A stretch of 64,000 nucleotides of DNA from Numida meleagris (taxonomy: Eukaryota > Chordata > Aves > Galliformes > Numididae), in NCBI RefSeq assembly GCF_002078875.1, contig NC_034420.1:4773814-4837813 (forward strand), written 5' to 3'. A program made the position numbers and the translations under genes. The notes below the pieces were generated by a model, which was given only the letters and a program-made list of their open reading frames with translations, ran no database searches and was not told the DNA's origin. The stretch's first letter is position 1, and each line of letters starts with the position of its first letter. Positions 1 to 12,800 of this stretch are shown one piece after another.

Positions 1-3000
1 CCCATTTGATCCTATTTAGACACCAAATTCTAAAATTACGAGGCTGAGAACTGTGCACTGGTACACTGCCATATATATAGGTACTCAAGCAACTTCAGCC
101 TGAAAAGCAACCTACAGTTAGTAGTTTAACTTCTCTAAAATAAATTACAAATTACCTAACGTAATGCATTGCAAAAAGAGGATTATCATGCACAATTCCT
201 ATGTTTTCAACAAGGTTAACATACAAAACAATACAGAGTGAAACTCTAGGAACATAAGACAACCAAATATACAAATTCATTTTTATGTCATTAATGAGCA
301 CATCAATACATGAGTATTGATTTGAAAAGAACATATGAAACGCATATGTGAATTAAGCTTAGTATTGAGAAGATTCAGAAATTGGCTTTTTCAGCGTTGT
401 CTACCTGAAATTTCACCATAATCATTTATGATGGAAAATGCAGCAACGTACCTTATGTTACAATACTGAAGCTTAAAGAAATAATATTCAGCACCACAGA
501 AGTGTATGATGACGTGTCAGAGCAGAATTTGGCACATTGTATTAACACAGAAATAGTATCATTCATAATCTACAACCCCCCAAAAAAACTAGTTGTTTAT
601 CTCAACTCACCAGGAAAAACACTTCACTCTAAAAAATAAAAACAAAAAAATAGGTTATCACTGCTTTCAGATAAATGCTTCTATCACTCACGTTATGTCC
701 ACTTATCACATTTCCTTCTTTGCTCCCTCAATAATAGATGCCAATAATCTTTTACTATTTATTAAACTGCAAAACTAATATAAACAATCTGTATTTACTT
801 TATTTCTTGCCAACTTGAGAAAATTTGTGCAAATACAAAATTACATTAAGAATAAAAAAGACAAGTAGGTCAGTCAGCTACGAGCTAGACAACATGTCAG
901 CCCAAGTCTCCCAGATTTGACTGAACTCCATTCTCCTTTCCAGAGGACGTATGGTTTCTTCAGTAAAGGGGAAAGAAACATGTTGCACCAAATTCTGATG
1001 TGCTCTCTTGATGAAAGGACTTTCAATGAACTGGAGAAATAGGAGTGATAACTGTAGTCAGCTGACAACAGCTGGAAGTTCCATTACAAAGAACATCTTA
1101 GCTTCTGGAGAAGCACACCAAAACCAACGTGTTCGTGATCCTCGCTGTTCACACTAACGCCAGTTACAAGTCAAGCATCTGATTCCTCTAGAAATCTACC
1201 TGCACCAGTGAAGTGCTTTGCATTGGGAAAACAGCCTCCATTAGCTGCTGCCAATAAAGGAAGTGAAGAATAATCAGTAAAGAAAAATAACTTGGCAACT
1301 GCAACCACTGAATGGTATTCCTGACACCCACAGCTACCTGAGCATGCAGAAAGAGCTCAGCAACTGCTTCCACTGCTGTCCTGTCAGAGTGACATACAGT
1401 GGTCAATGCTTCTACAGTAGGTCTGTAAGAGAAATATATTGCTGCAGGAAGCAGGGAGGGGACAATGAGGATTGAGGTGTAGCAAGCCAGTGTCTGAATC
1501 ACAGATGGAGAATTAATCTTGAAACTAACTGTAATTAAGCAATGAGGGTTGCTTTTTTTTTTTTTTTTTGCACAAAATGAAAAACTGAAAAATGCATTAG
1601 TTTGCAGTTTTGCTTTCAACTTTCAATGACATTTTGCATTTAATTTGGAGACCACATCACTCCTTTTAACATTAACAAGAAAATGCCATTTGAAATCAAG
1701 TAGTAGAAAATCCCATCACTTGTTGAGAAAAGACTAGCCAAACTAATCTGGAAAAATACATGAATGGAGGAAAGAGTGCAAGAATATTTTACTCTTAAAA
1801 ACTACCCTAGCAGCACATCTTGTTTCAGCAGTGAGAATTATGTTCTGTGGGTAATTGGCATTATGATGTTAATAATCAATTAGTTAAGTATTTGTGAATG
1901 TTAGCAGGCTGCCAGATTGCAGCTTCAGCTATATACAAAGACACCGGCAGCAGGGAGTGAGGCAGCAGCACGGACAATTCATGGCAGAAGCACTGTCCTA
2001 AAAGCCAGGCGTCACAGCCCACGTCCGATGGCACAACACCAGTGCTTCGGTACAAAACAACTGCTTGCAATACATTAAAATTACAGTTTAAACAGGGCAC
2101 ACAAGAAGCTAGGATGTGACACTATCAAATTGCTATCATCAAGGTGTATCCTTCCCTTAGAGTTAACAGAAATTGCATCTAAAGAATCTGAGAAAAATAG
2201 CAGTTAAATGTTGTACAGCTTCTATTGTAGCTATGCTTTTTTTCATGCAATAGCCATCAAGACTACAGAGATGCACAGATGCAAACTGATATTAAATGCT
2301 GTCTGCCAGTTGATAGCAACTCGATTTCCAGTAGTTTTCATCTCCAATGTGTTTATCCCTGCTCACCTCAGGAAGGAATATGAGAAGTGCCAGTGAATCT
2401 GTCATAACACTTAATGCAACATGATATTATTTATGTTGATTGATGAAAGCAAGTTGAAACAGTAAATAGGAACTTGAAATTTTCATGGCTTACTGTGCTG
2501 GGCTAACGTAACTAGGTTTATATTTATATAAATTTGTATACAATGCTGAAGGGAAGCTTGAGCAAAGAAAGGGCTTCTTTAAAATATACATCAACAGCTA
2601 AATGAAATGTAAAATAAGGCAACAATAAAATATTTCCTGTCTTCCACATTACTAAGCTTTGCCTGAAGAGACCAGACTAGCAAGAAGAGCGACCAAATAT
2701 TCTGGGGAGCTTCCTCATAAGTCAGAATGGAGAAGGAGAGAACACACGGAGCACAGACTGCAGAAATCCTACAAATCCCAAACAGTTTTTTTTCCCATCC
2801 TGTTCTCAGAATAACAACATCTATCTGCTGTGACAGCTTCCTAAGATTCCCTTGTCATCCAGCATATTGAAAAATGTACTTAGCTGAGTGTCCCCGCCAG
2901 TATTTCATCAGGTAAAAGCCTTTTTGCACAATGGAGTTAACTAGATGGCTTGGAACCCAAAATCCTCACCCAAGGCAGGTGTGCCAAAGGCCACAGGGTG

Positions 3001-3260
3001 GGATCTGGCATTTGCAAAGCCCTGGCTTACTCAAGCCACAAGCGTTTCTCGCAGTTTTATCAGACCCTGAGAACTGACGAGCTCATACTACCATACCACA
3101 ACTTTACAATGCCAAACACCTGAATGACAATATTGAAGTTCTGTAAAACTCTGAAGGTTATCGCACTCCTTCTCTTCTAGAATTTATACAAAAAAAGAAT
3201 TTTATGAATTACACTTTCCATGCTTGTGCCAAAAATTACACTTACAAAGAATTAGTAATA
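1..3260. other. AT-rich non-coding stretch, no gene seen
   Basis: I see no convincing exon, RNA gene or recognisable transposon here. Open frames on both strands are short and mostly lack an ATG start. The sequence is AT-rich and CpG-poor, with a T17 run at 1,553-1,569, and fits intron or intergenic DNA. A slightly richer patch at 1,320-1,480 has no splice-site pair that I would defend. Confidence 0.6.
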
Positions 3261-3720
3261 CGAGGGCTGCTCTGAAAGTAATGCTTCCCTTTTTATTATG
3301 TTGGCCCACTATGTCAGAGGCAGATGGTGGGATGGCAGTAGAAGCTGAACCTTCCCACCAACTGGTGACAAGATGTGGTGTCACCAGTACAAATCAGAGT
3401 CAAAATGGCAGTCCACGGAGTGGCAACACGTGAATTCCCCATCAAATTAAAAGTTCCAGAGGCAGCCCTCAGCATGTAAAGTCATGCACACTGTCTTTTG
3501 AGATGATGGACAAACCATCAACTCTGACCACTACACTGTGACACTGACTGAAGCGAAGGCTCAAACTTCCAGTCAGGAAAGAGAAAAAAACAACCTTGCT
3601 CTTGCAAGATGATAGTGCCAGGCCCCAAACCAGTCTGAAGATTGTTGAGCACACTGCCAATCTCAGCTGGACTGTCCTACCACACCCACTGCAGAGTCCA
3701 GATTTGGTATCTTTAAATAC
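3261..3720 (+). mobile_element. Mariner (Galluhop-like) DNA transposon remnant, internally deleted and truncated
   Basis: The left end reads CGAGGGCTGCTCTGAAAGTA directly after a TA dinucleotide, as expected for a mariner terminal repeat beside its TA target site. The same motif, followed by a stretch beginning TTATTATGTTGGCCCAC, recurs inverted at the right end of the 49.9-50.4 kb element, so the two are relatives. At about 3,608-3,712 the plus strand still encodes a transposase C-terminal block: DDSARPQTS, matching the family's HDNARPHT catalytic motif, then WTVLPHP and SPDL. The family's third catalytic aspartate, a few residues after SPDL, is not visible because the copy breaks off. Upstream coding sequence is mostly missing and carries stops and frameshifts. 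This is a dead copy. The link to chicken Galluhop is from memory. Confidence 0.85.
3608..3712 (+). pseudogene. Mariner transposase C-terminal fragment
   Basis: This short open piece contains the second catalytic aspartate in DDSARPQTS and the downstream HP...SPDL segment. Mariner transposases are DDE/D-type cut-and-paste enzymes of about 340 residues; only about 35 residues survive here in one frame. The preceding frame is interrupted by stops just 5' of the aspartate. It can make no active enzyme. Confidence 0.8.
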
Positions 3721-4156
3721 AAATCTGTAAATAACAGCTAATATTAATCACTGGCAACATTTACTGAAAGAATATCCACATTGCCTGGTGTGAAATTTGA
3801 CTAGAACCCTTGCAAAAAAAAAAAAATAATAAAAGAAGTCATTAAGTAAAGGAGGTGAGAAGTACCTTGGTGGAACTTAAGTGCTTTGACATGTTGGTTT
3901 GAATTCTAGAAACTGCAACAGGCTTTATGACCCTTAAAAAAAGACTTCAGCTCTCTCTGTACAAAAGATAATATTAATTTCTTTATTAATGAAAGAGACA
4001 GCAGTACGGCACAACTGAAAAGCATAGAATTATGCAGAACAGTATTACTGAGACTGCCAAAAGGAAAGAACTAAGAAAAACAAAGCTTTACATATTAACT
4101 TACCTACTGACAAAGGACCAACCTTTTACATGGTTTTATAGTGATTATTCTATTCT
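3721..4156. other. Non-coding spacer between mariner and CR1 remnants
   Basis: This is AT-rich sequence with an A-rich tract around 3,815-3,830. No open frame, splice pair or repeat is recognised. Confidence 0.5.
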
Positions 4157-4420
4157 ATGATAAGGGGAAATGGTTTTAAACTACAAGAGGGGAGATGTAG
4201 GTTAGATACTAGGAGGAAATTCTTTCCCCAGATGGTGGTGAGGCATGGGCACAGGCTGGCCAGAGAATCTGTAGGTGCCCCATCCCTAGAGGCATTCAAG
4301 GGCAGGTCGGATGGGGCCCTGGGCAGCCTGATCTAGAGGGTGGCAGCCCCGCCAGCAGCAGGGGATTGGAAATAGGTGATCTTTAAGATCCCTTCCAAGC
4401 CAAGCCATTCTGTGATTCAA
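4157..4420 (+). mobile_element. CR1 LINE, 5'-truncated 3' end, plus orientation
   Basis: The segment ends with CCTTCCAAGCCAAGCCATTC followed by TGTGATTC, the avian CR1 3' terminus (CCTTCCAACCCAAGCCATTCTATGATTC). Read forward it gives a degraded version of the conserved CR1 reverse-transcriptase C-terminus: the GNGFKL...RLD...RKFF and RLPRE...LDGAL regions are recognisable but broken by stops. CR1 retrotransposes by target-primed reverse transcription and leaves mostly 5'-truncated copies, as here. The substitutions mark it as an older copy than the one at 50.9 kb. Confidence 0.93.
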
Positions 4421-6021
4421 ATAAAAATTAATAAATAAATAAATGTCTAATGGACGTGTCCCTGGGCCCAGGAATGCTGGAAATAATCTCATCTGTGTTC
4501 GTCTACAGCTCACTGTAGTTTTGAGACACTTCACATCATCCAAATTGAATATTTGTTGCTTCTGAGCACAAAAACACAGCCTACTCCTCCAAGAAATAGT
4601 GGAAACTAACCCTCAAGGAGCACCGTGCTGTTATGCTTGGCAGGTGATGGCTTTATATTTCCTCACATCAGAAAAATCTTATTTTGGAAGTTTCCCCAGG
4701 GTCCCCATGATTCCTTCTTTAACATATCCCCACACTTCCTACCTGACAAGTTAAAATAGGAAAAAAAATTAACAACTGTGGTCTGTCTATACTACAGAAC
4801 CTCCATCCTGTTACTATTACAGCAGAAGCTACAGAGGAAGACTTGGAGATCAGTGACATGAAATGGATGGATGCTATCTCTATCTAGGTGGAAAACACCA
4901 ACACCCAACATATTTTTTCAAAAATTATTTTCATCAACTATTCTCTTGACAGGTTTATTCTAAGCCAGCAAATGGCTTTTTTTTTCTTTTTTGAAACATG
5001 AAATTAATTTGCACTGTGTTGATAAATTAGACGGAAGAACAGACACTTCTCACAAAAGCATCACCTTGTGCTAAGTATTCTGTTTTGTACAATAAATCAG
5101 TATAGATGGCTGCCGAGAAATGAAACATCAAGCACTTGCAAAAAGAGATGTAGATGATCACATAGGGAAACACAGGCATGGAGGACAAAGCATCATACAT
5201 TCTTGGTTAAAAAAAAAAAAAACTAAAAAAAAAAGATATTTGCAGAAGACATTCAAGAGAGAAATGCAGACATATAAGTTCGGCAGAGGAGAAGAAATCA
5301 TCAAGTTATTTGTCACATCTCTGTGCTGAGAGATAATCTTTTTTCTCCAAAAAGTGAGCTTATCTACCTAAGATAGAGAGTTTAAGTGTTCAGCATAGTT
5401 GTACAGACTACAGCATTTTTAGCAAATGTATTTTACTATGTTCGTTTTGGCTCAGTTTGTAATTTTCTAATAATCAGATTTCTACAGATTTCTATTTTTA
5501 AAAACTTCAGAAAGACCTCCCATCACTGTGCCAGTCCCTGTCTTTGTTTTAGAGCTGGGATATCCCAAAATAACTGTCTTTCTTCATGAAACACAGTTTA
5601 TCTTTTTACTAATCTAAAGCATATATACTTTCCATTTTACTAATGGAAGAACCTGCAATTTTTTTTTCCTGACAAAGGTTTTAATAACACTCTTACAACA
5701 CTCAATCATTTGTTATTACGCTGTAGAAACTGTAGATTTAACCTACTTATCAGAGCTCAATTTTAGCTGTATTGAAGGTTCTCTGTTCAGAACATTTCAC
5801 CATAACAAGCCTCAAACACATCACCAAACAGCAGAATAAGTGGGATCTCAGTGTTTCCTGATGTTATGCTCATGCACAAAGGCTCTGCAGCAAGCATCTT
5901 CCTAGATCAGGGACAGCCTTGAGCTGATGAGAATAACTCAGAAACTGTGCAGTGTATTTAACTAAGGACTCAGAGAGTAGGCACCAAGTTAGACCAGAGC
6001 CCTGTGACCTGTATACTTCAA

Positions 6022-6168
6022 CTAAGTTTCTCCTGTTCTTGGCAGACGTTTGGTTTCTTCTTGACATTTGGATATACCAACAACCTTTCGCAGAGCTGAA
6101 GCAAGGTTAGGCTGCTCCTCTCTTTTCACAAAGAACCACTGGCCTGTTGTTTCATGACGCATCTCCAT
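6022..6168 (-). other. 48-codon minus-strand open frame, coding-like, unidentified
   Basis: The minus strand has an ATG-started frame of 48 codons with an in-frame stop just upstream of the start. It begins MEMRHETTGQWFFVKREEQ and has a mixed, charged composition, unlike the low-complexity frames around it. I do not recognise the protein. No good acceptor lies close upstream, so it may be a fragment of a processed pseudogene, an old transposon or pure chance. A frame of this length is not rare in AT-rich DNA, so confidence is low. Confidence 0.12.
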
Positions 6169-6272
6169 GCATTTTTAATGTAAGGCAATATATCATAAAC
6201 AATGCAATGCAACACTACTAGCAGGAAAACAAGACTAAGGCTTGCACATCATTTTTCTCACTTGGTAAGAAT

Positions 6273-6323
6273 CTAGTCAACTGGGCTGAGCGAAGCCGGA
6301 CAACTCAGGTCTCTTATCCACTG
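6273..6323 (-). other. Possible small terminal exon on the minus strand
   Basis: On the minus strand a pyrimidine-rich tract ending TTTTTCTGTTATTCAG forms a good splice acceptor, followed by a second CAG (a NAGNAG-type double acceptor). The next 51 bases are open for 16 residues, QWIRDLSCPASLSPVD, and then stop. A second frame is also open and ends close by. CpGs are retained in the segment. It would suit the last exon of a minus-strand gene, but no preceding exon was found and the protein is not recognised. Confidence 0.12.
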
Positions 6324-9300
6324 CTGAATAACAGAAAAATGAGTTTTCATACCTAACTTCTACAACATCCCACATGAAAAGAAGTGGCATATGAAAAGAA
6401 GTGAGATTATCACCCTCACTTAAGTCATCACAAGAAACACCATTTCAATTCCGCTAGCGATGCTACAAGTGTCAGTAATGTCATCATCTCTTACAAGAAA
6501 AAGAAAATCCAGGTGTGGATTTTGGCAAGATTATATATATATTTTTTCTACACTTGATTCTTAATACAAAACAACAGACAATTCAATGCCAATTAATGGA
6601 ACTGACTATGCTATACCCTCAGCTAAATCACAGTAAAGACACAGAAGAAAAGAAATAGTTATGCTTACAATACAGAAAGTCACATATTTTTATCCAAATG
6701 AGTAATTATCAAGCATCTTATTTGAGCTCAACTATCAGATACAGGAAAAGGAGATGTGAAAATGGACTAACAATATGCACTGGTAAGGAAAACAAGTTGA
6801 GGGATAAAATGTTAAATTTCTGTAACATCTGATTGTGTAGCAGTATCTTCCAGTAGTTTCATGTCATTAACAATCTCTTCTTCATCAGAATATGAAATTT
6901 TATGATGAAAGCCTTTATGTAACACTAATCTTTCTGTTATGACCTGAGGGAATATACTGTAATATTATTAAAATTCTTCATTTGTATCTTTATTCAGTGA
7001 TTCAAAAACGATGTCCTGGTTTAAAGGGAATTAAATGACTGAAAAAAAATATATATTTATGGGCATTATTCCATATTCTTTTAACTTCATTTACACAGAC
7101 CAAAAGTCCAGCGGCACAACTCTTTTAATGGAAGAATATCCTAGTACCCTCTGAAACAAATTATTAAATCACTATACTCTTTTACTTGTTTTCCTAAGGT
7201 TATGGCAAAGGTGTTGTATCATGGAGCAGTGAGTCAGTGGGTACGCTTTTCTCTCAACAGCAACCAGCTAAGAAAAGACCCAAACAATCATGGCAATGGA
7301 AGAGCTTTTCTATTAGCAGTATTAGGTCAAGAAGCTGTAATCAGGCTAAAGGGTCTTTAAATAATAGCAGCAATAATGAGAACAGATTTCCAACCCTGCA
7401 AAATTAAACTCTTGCCATGTAACCCCTCCTCCTTCTACTCTTCCGCCCCTCCCCCAAAACCCCTTCAACTAAAATACAAAAACAACCCATAAGTACAGAG
7501 AGATTACTTTCAGAGTTACAGTGAAACATGGCTGCTGCTTAAGGACCTTTAGAGAATTAAAGGAACAAAATCCTTATAAAACAGGAAAATGTGAAAAAGA
7601 AAAAAAAAAAAAAGAAACAAAAAAGAAAGCGCACGTAACCCCTGTTCTACTTCCAGACTAAGAATTAACCTTAGGATCAGTTAACCCACCTGTCACTCTT
7701 CAGGCAGCTCTCAGAGTCTGATATGTCCCACCTGCACTGTCCATTAGCAAGCCTATTTGGCCCTCAGAAGACTTGTATTTTCAAGTGTTAAGAATTTTAA
7801 GGATTTCCAGTCCTAATTCTCTTATTTCCATTGGCTAACCATTACTCAGATTGAACTCCTGATGGTGAACTCCTTGACACTAATGAGCCTACATCTATTC
7901 CTCTAACTAAAAATTACTTTGCTTTATGAGCTACTTTTATTAGCAGGCCAATGACCATAATGAATTTTTGACAATGGACAGCTATTCAGCACAAATCAAC
8001 TGAAGCAATTCTTCCATCAGGTCTAACCATATTGTGTCAGAGGAAGCAATTGACTGCTACAGTGCATACCAGGCAAGCTGATTTCTACTCATGCACAACT
8101 GAAGTGACCAAAAGCAACCAAACAAAAACCTCCCACGCCGGTTATGGATAGCTAGGGCTACCTGTTACTAAAACAAGTAAACAGGATCTACGTTTCACTG
8201 AGTGACAAGGTGAGATTATAAAGCAGAGTCCATTATGAGAAATAAAACCATCAATCCTAAAAACAAACCTGAACTACCCGATCTAAAAGACCAACAGCCG
8301 TAAATGCACTGTTTTGTCCCAATTCACATTTACTGTTAGTAAAACTGCATGTGGAAGTCAAAGAGTCGCTTTTTCCTCAGAAGTGTTAAAATGATTTGGC
8401 AGCTAGCTGCATAGGATCTATTTCTCCCTCTGTGCACAGTTTTTAAACAGAAGTAATACTTGTGTGAATAACATGGAGAGATTGGAGCATAACATTCTGC
8501 GCTCAAACTCAGAATCAGTCAGGACTTGAGGAAGCTGGTTGCCTTTATCATCACTGACAAAGCCCCAAAGCTGATGTTTTCTCGGCTGTTTTGTTCAAGT
8601 GACCATGAATGAGGTGACAACGCAGTTTGTAGCACTTTCATGTGGGTTGTAACCACTGAAGTTTATAGATATACTTCTTAGGTTATAAATACTTAGCAAC
8701 AACTGGAGTTTCCTGTACCTGTTTGTAAGAACAAGCTGTACCTCTTGTGGTATATAAAATATCGTATGCATTATAATTTCCCAAGGAGAAAAAAATATAA
8801 AACCAACTCTCTAAAAATAAAACCATCTCCCCACCTGAGTAAGTTTAGGCCCTCCTGTACACCCCAGCTGTAACACACAGGATGATGATGATGCTCAAGC
8901 TCCACAATACATCCACATGCTGAGAAGCAGAACAACAGGTGACACTTACAGGTCAGATGTGTCAAAAATACCGCATGAAAAATCACTTCCTCTTACTAAC
9001 AATCTCTGAAAGCTCATAAGCTTTGTCAGATCTTTTCTAACTTCAAACCACAGTACTGATCTGGATATATTTACCTATGCATACATATAGACTGCATATT
9101 ATACGTGCAGCTCCTGAAGTATGTTTGTGTCAAATGCATCTTATAAGCCTCTAAGATACAGATACAGCCAAAATGTTTGACACTTGCAAGGCCTAAAACA
9201 GTCAGAAAAAAAAGGATTTCAAAATTTATTTCAAGAGTATATCATGAGACGTCTGAATTTAACAAGTCATGGTTACCAAATAGGCAGCTGACGGTTATTT

Positions 9301-9478
9301 TTTGTGTAATGTGTTTCAGAAATAACCTAACGTGATCACAGTATCTCCAAACCTTACATTCTCATTAAGAAGCATGCAGGTGGGTTTCAGAGTACATGAA
9401 AGCATCGTGCTCCTAGTAGAGGTAACCTTTTTTGTCCTCATTAGGATGAGTGATGACAGCAGCGAAAAAAATGAAGCA

Positions 9479-9637
9479 TTTTCTCTTTTCTTTTTCCTTC
9501 CTTCTCCCAGCATAATAACAATAACCAGCAGAGAGGATCCTTTGCTGCGGATGAATGGATCCACACCGGTTTCACGGCTTGGTTTATCAGATAAGAAGTA
9601 TCCCAGTTATTTCTATCTTCCGTTTGACTCGGGATGA
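9479..9637 (+). other. Candidate plus-strand terminal coding exon with strong acceptor
   Basis: A long pyrimidine tract at 9,479-9,507 ends TTCTCCCAG, an excellent splice acceptor. From 9,511 one frame runs open for 41 residues to a TGA at 9,635. It contains SREDPLLRMNGSTPVSRLG and ends YFYLPFDSG. The segment keeps about six CpGs in 127 bases in an otherwise CpG-poor background, as constrained coding sequence often does. A second frame after the same acceptor is also open for about 25 codons. I recognise neither peptide. Against this reading, two minus-strand frames across the same bases are also open, so part of the signal is just low stop density. No upstream partner exon was identified. 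It could instead be a conserved non-coding element. Confidence 0.3.
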
Positions 9638-9797
9638 CGTAAAAACAAAATGCTGTTTGTTACTGCAGCATTTGATTCAAAGATTCTTCTTTCACTTATT
9701 CTGTTATTAATAACTTTGCATTTTGACTTTCCTTTCACCATTCTTTCCACATACGGCAGGATACAAATCAAACAGCACATCGCCAGCAGTACAATGA
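9613..9797 (-). other. Candidate minus-strand terminal exon with a membrane-spanning stretch
   Basis: On the minus strand, after a moderate acceptor (TATTGATCTTGCAG), 185 bases are open in one frame to a TAG. The peptide starts with a strongly hydrophobic, cysteine-containing segment, VIVLLAMCCLICILPYV. A basic tail follows (ERMVKGKSKCK), then about 35 polar residues ending FLRHPESNGR. That is the shape of a single-pass membrane protein's end: membrane segment, basic stop-transfer residues, short cytosolic tail. The protein is not recognised. It overlaps the plus-strand candidate exon by 25 bases, and at most one is likely to be real. The acceptor here is weaker than the plus-strand one. Confidence 0.22.
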
Positions 9798-9850
9798 CTG
9801 CAAGATCAATAGAACACAGCAACGATCATACAGCAAAAGACAGCAACTAA

Positions 9851-12800
9851 CACTAGGAAAGTCCAGCCCTGTTTAAAGCCATCCAGATGCTTGTAATTTA
9901 ACATGGAATTGTGAAGAAATCGTAAAAAAGTAATATTACAAAAAAACCTTGAATTTATGCTAGAGAATTTTAACCTTTTCCATGATGACTAGCTCGTGTT
10001 ATCAGAAGTCCATAAATTCACATACAAGCCCTCCTAAAATGTCAATCTTTCTATGGAAACCATTAAATAGAGTTTTACTAACATTCCTACCTTTCCCAAG
10101 AACACAGAACTTAGAAAGCGTGCCTCCCTTCAGCCAACCTCAGGCTTACTGGGTCATTCTGTTTTGTTTCAGTTGGAAAATATCCAAGAATATTATCCAG
10201 AATTCAGCAGAAGGAAAAAGGAACATAATTCTACACTGTATCATAGCTTTAGAAAAACCTCCTACTTTGTAATCTCACTTCATTTTTTTTTCCTATTTTG
10301 ATCAATTCTTTTGACAATTCTTATGCCTACACTTCAGTTCTCACAAGTGGCAGAACAGACAGAACTTGTCCACCATCCCAGGTATTTCCATCAACAACAC
10401 AGCCACAGCCACAGTCGGCTGCAGCAAACTCAGCTGACTCTGCCAGCTGTGCCAGGGCAGAGAGAAGCATCAGCTCCTTTTGCTTTCACATTCAGGGCAG
10501 TCATGGCTCATTCTTCTTGGTCTAAAGGAACAAAGTTAAGGTTTGCTCCAGCCATAGGTACAGCAACCAAAAGAAGGGGGAAATACAGAGCTGATTCACT
10601 TTTATGAATCTTCTGTTTAAGAGGAACAGGAACCCATTGCATTTCCATTCATTGTTATTTAAATCAGTCTTCTCTCTACTAGTTTTTCTGCAAACAGGAG
10701 GCTTAAAAGTCTCATAAGCATAGCCATGCAGCTACAGAACTTGCAGAAATAAAGGACAGCCAGAATCAAAACATTTGAGCCCAAATGCTGACAAGAACTC
10801 AAATATGTTCAGTACAATTTTTACCTGATACGTATTTTTAAGGTTAAAAATGTTGTTTCTGATTCAAAGATTCACAGATAATCTTGGTACTTTCAAGAGC
10901 TCAAAAGGCAAAAGTCCCACCTCCCTTTAACATGTTGATAAAGAGATGTCCAAGACATGGCCGAAGACTAAGGCTGCAGGCACAGCCTCATTAAAAAAGA
11001 ACCAAAACAGTTCAAGGCCTTGGAAAAAGAAGATAGCTGGTATTAACAACTCTGTACCATTTAGGGGGAAAAAAAAAAAAAAAAAAAAAAGCAGCTTTAT
11101 ATTCCTGCATTTCCTAATGCTGAAATACAGTTCCTATTCAAAAATAGCAGATGTATTTTAATTTTGAAAAAAGACATATTCTGTTTTCAATTGAATAAAA
11201 GGCTTTCATTTTGTTTGCAAACAGCAGTGACAAAATCAAATATTTGCAAGATAATTGTGCATAAAATAATAATAATAAAAATATGGTACTGGCATTAATT
11301 CCTACTAATACAGGATGCTAAGTATGCTGCCGGAAATTAATTTAAAAGTATTAATTACATTCCGTCACAGGATCATAAAATTAAGCAGTATAATGTATCA
11401 ACACTTGAAAAATACACTTGAATATACTTCCCTAGTGAGCAGTGATCTAAGCTACCAGCCTCTGAAATGCAAACCGATACCAGCACCAGCATCTGCAGGG
11501 TTTAAGACACAGCACTCATTTAACAGCTCCAGGAGTTAACAGCTCCAACAGTGCCTTCCTCAACCAATGGGAAGTTCCAGCCCTTCTCCCAGAGCTCGGG
11601 ATATTGATGAATATTAGAAGGAAACAGGTGGCAAAGAGTAGCTTCACATCTCTTGTTCAGACACTTGCTGGAGGAAACTTACTTCTTATGCTGCTGCTAC
11701 TGCTTCAAAAAGTCATAGGTTTGGGCTTGTTTTTTTTTTCCCTTCAGAGAGTGTAAGGAAGAGGGAGGATAGCATATAAATCTTTCCTTGCTCTCACCTA
11801 CAGGCAGGAAGCTTTGAAGTGGAGGGTAAAGACATAACAGTAGTTTTGCATCCTTACAGATTTTGAGTTGAAGTTGGAGAGGCCACTGCGTTTTTCCTGA
11901 ACCATCACACTTCTCGAACACCTACCTGCCTGAAACTGCCATGGAAGTTGAACTCCTGTCTTTACAGACAGCACCAGTTATGTCCAAGGGCAAGGTATGG
12001 TAGAAACACCTCTGCACTCTCTCTTCTGAAGGGAGAGGTGGAATTCTTTATGAAGTGGTACTTCTGAACTTAGCGCCATTTCCTTTCACCCTTTTCTTCC
12101 CTTTCATTTGATTTTGGCTAAGGATGTTGATTTTTGCTTCCCAGTAAATAAGACCATCATGTACTTTACGCAGTTACTGGAATTTAGGGTTTGACTAGGT
12201 CAGATGATTAGGTGATTAGGTCTCGAAAGCCCAATCAAGCATTTGGCAACCTTTGCTTCTGTATTCACCGCATTATAGGAAGTTCAAAGCACTGAAACTG
12301 AAGCTTCAAGTTCAAGGTTGCAGACCATCTTTAATATTCTATTAATATTACAGGAAAGCAGTTCTAGAACATTATGGCCCTTTAATTATGAAAAATAAGT
12401 AATGATTAGCTTAGCCCTATTTTACAAATAAGACTGTGCTTTTACTTCCGTGAGCTGAATCGACAGTGCTCTTGTAGAATTCGGTTTGCTAAATCCACTG
12501 GAGTGGAGGGACTCGATAATTCCCTTTTAAACCTACTTTTACGATTTCCCAGCTGTCTAGTTCTCTACATTTGTCATGACAGACACAGTTAAATTAAAAA
12601 TTCCAAACTATCACCCTAGGGCAAAGCCTGATAGAAAAGTGTAGAGCAATACTCTTTAAAAACAGTAACAAAATATATCTCAGCACTATAGAGAAAACAC
12701 ACTGTAATTTTTCTGTGTGCATTTACTACCCTAGTCCTTTTTAATAGATGCCATTTTCATAAAATCTAATCACAAAGCAGGACTCAAATGGGTGTCTCAT

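Larger units (their letters stand above)
4421..9478. other. Long AT-rich non-coding stretch
   Basis: No gene was recognised. It holds A-rich tracts at 5,209-5,234 and around 7,597-7,614, a (GAT)4 run near 8,881 and a pyrimidine-rich tract at 7,425-7,460. Near 6,373-6,400 the phrase ATGAAAAGAAGTG occurs twice. Two weak coding-like signals on the minus strand (6,022-6,168 and 6,273-6,323) are listed separately. Confidence 0.5.

Noticed and set aside
1188..1619. 143-codon minus-strand frame
   Set aside because: It starts at TTG, runs through the T17 tract (a lysine run in translation) and resembles no protein.
11069..11090. Poly(A) tract as the tail of a processed pseudogene
   Set aside because: No gene body is recognised upstream and no flanking direct repeat is visible.
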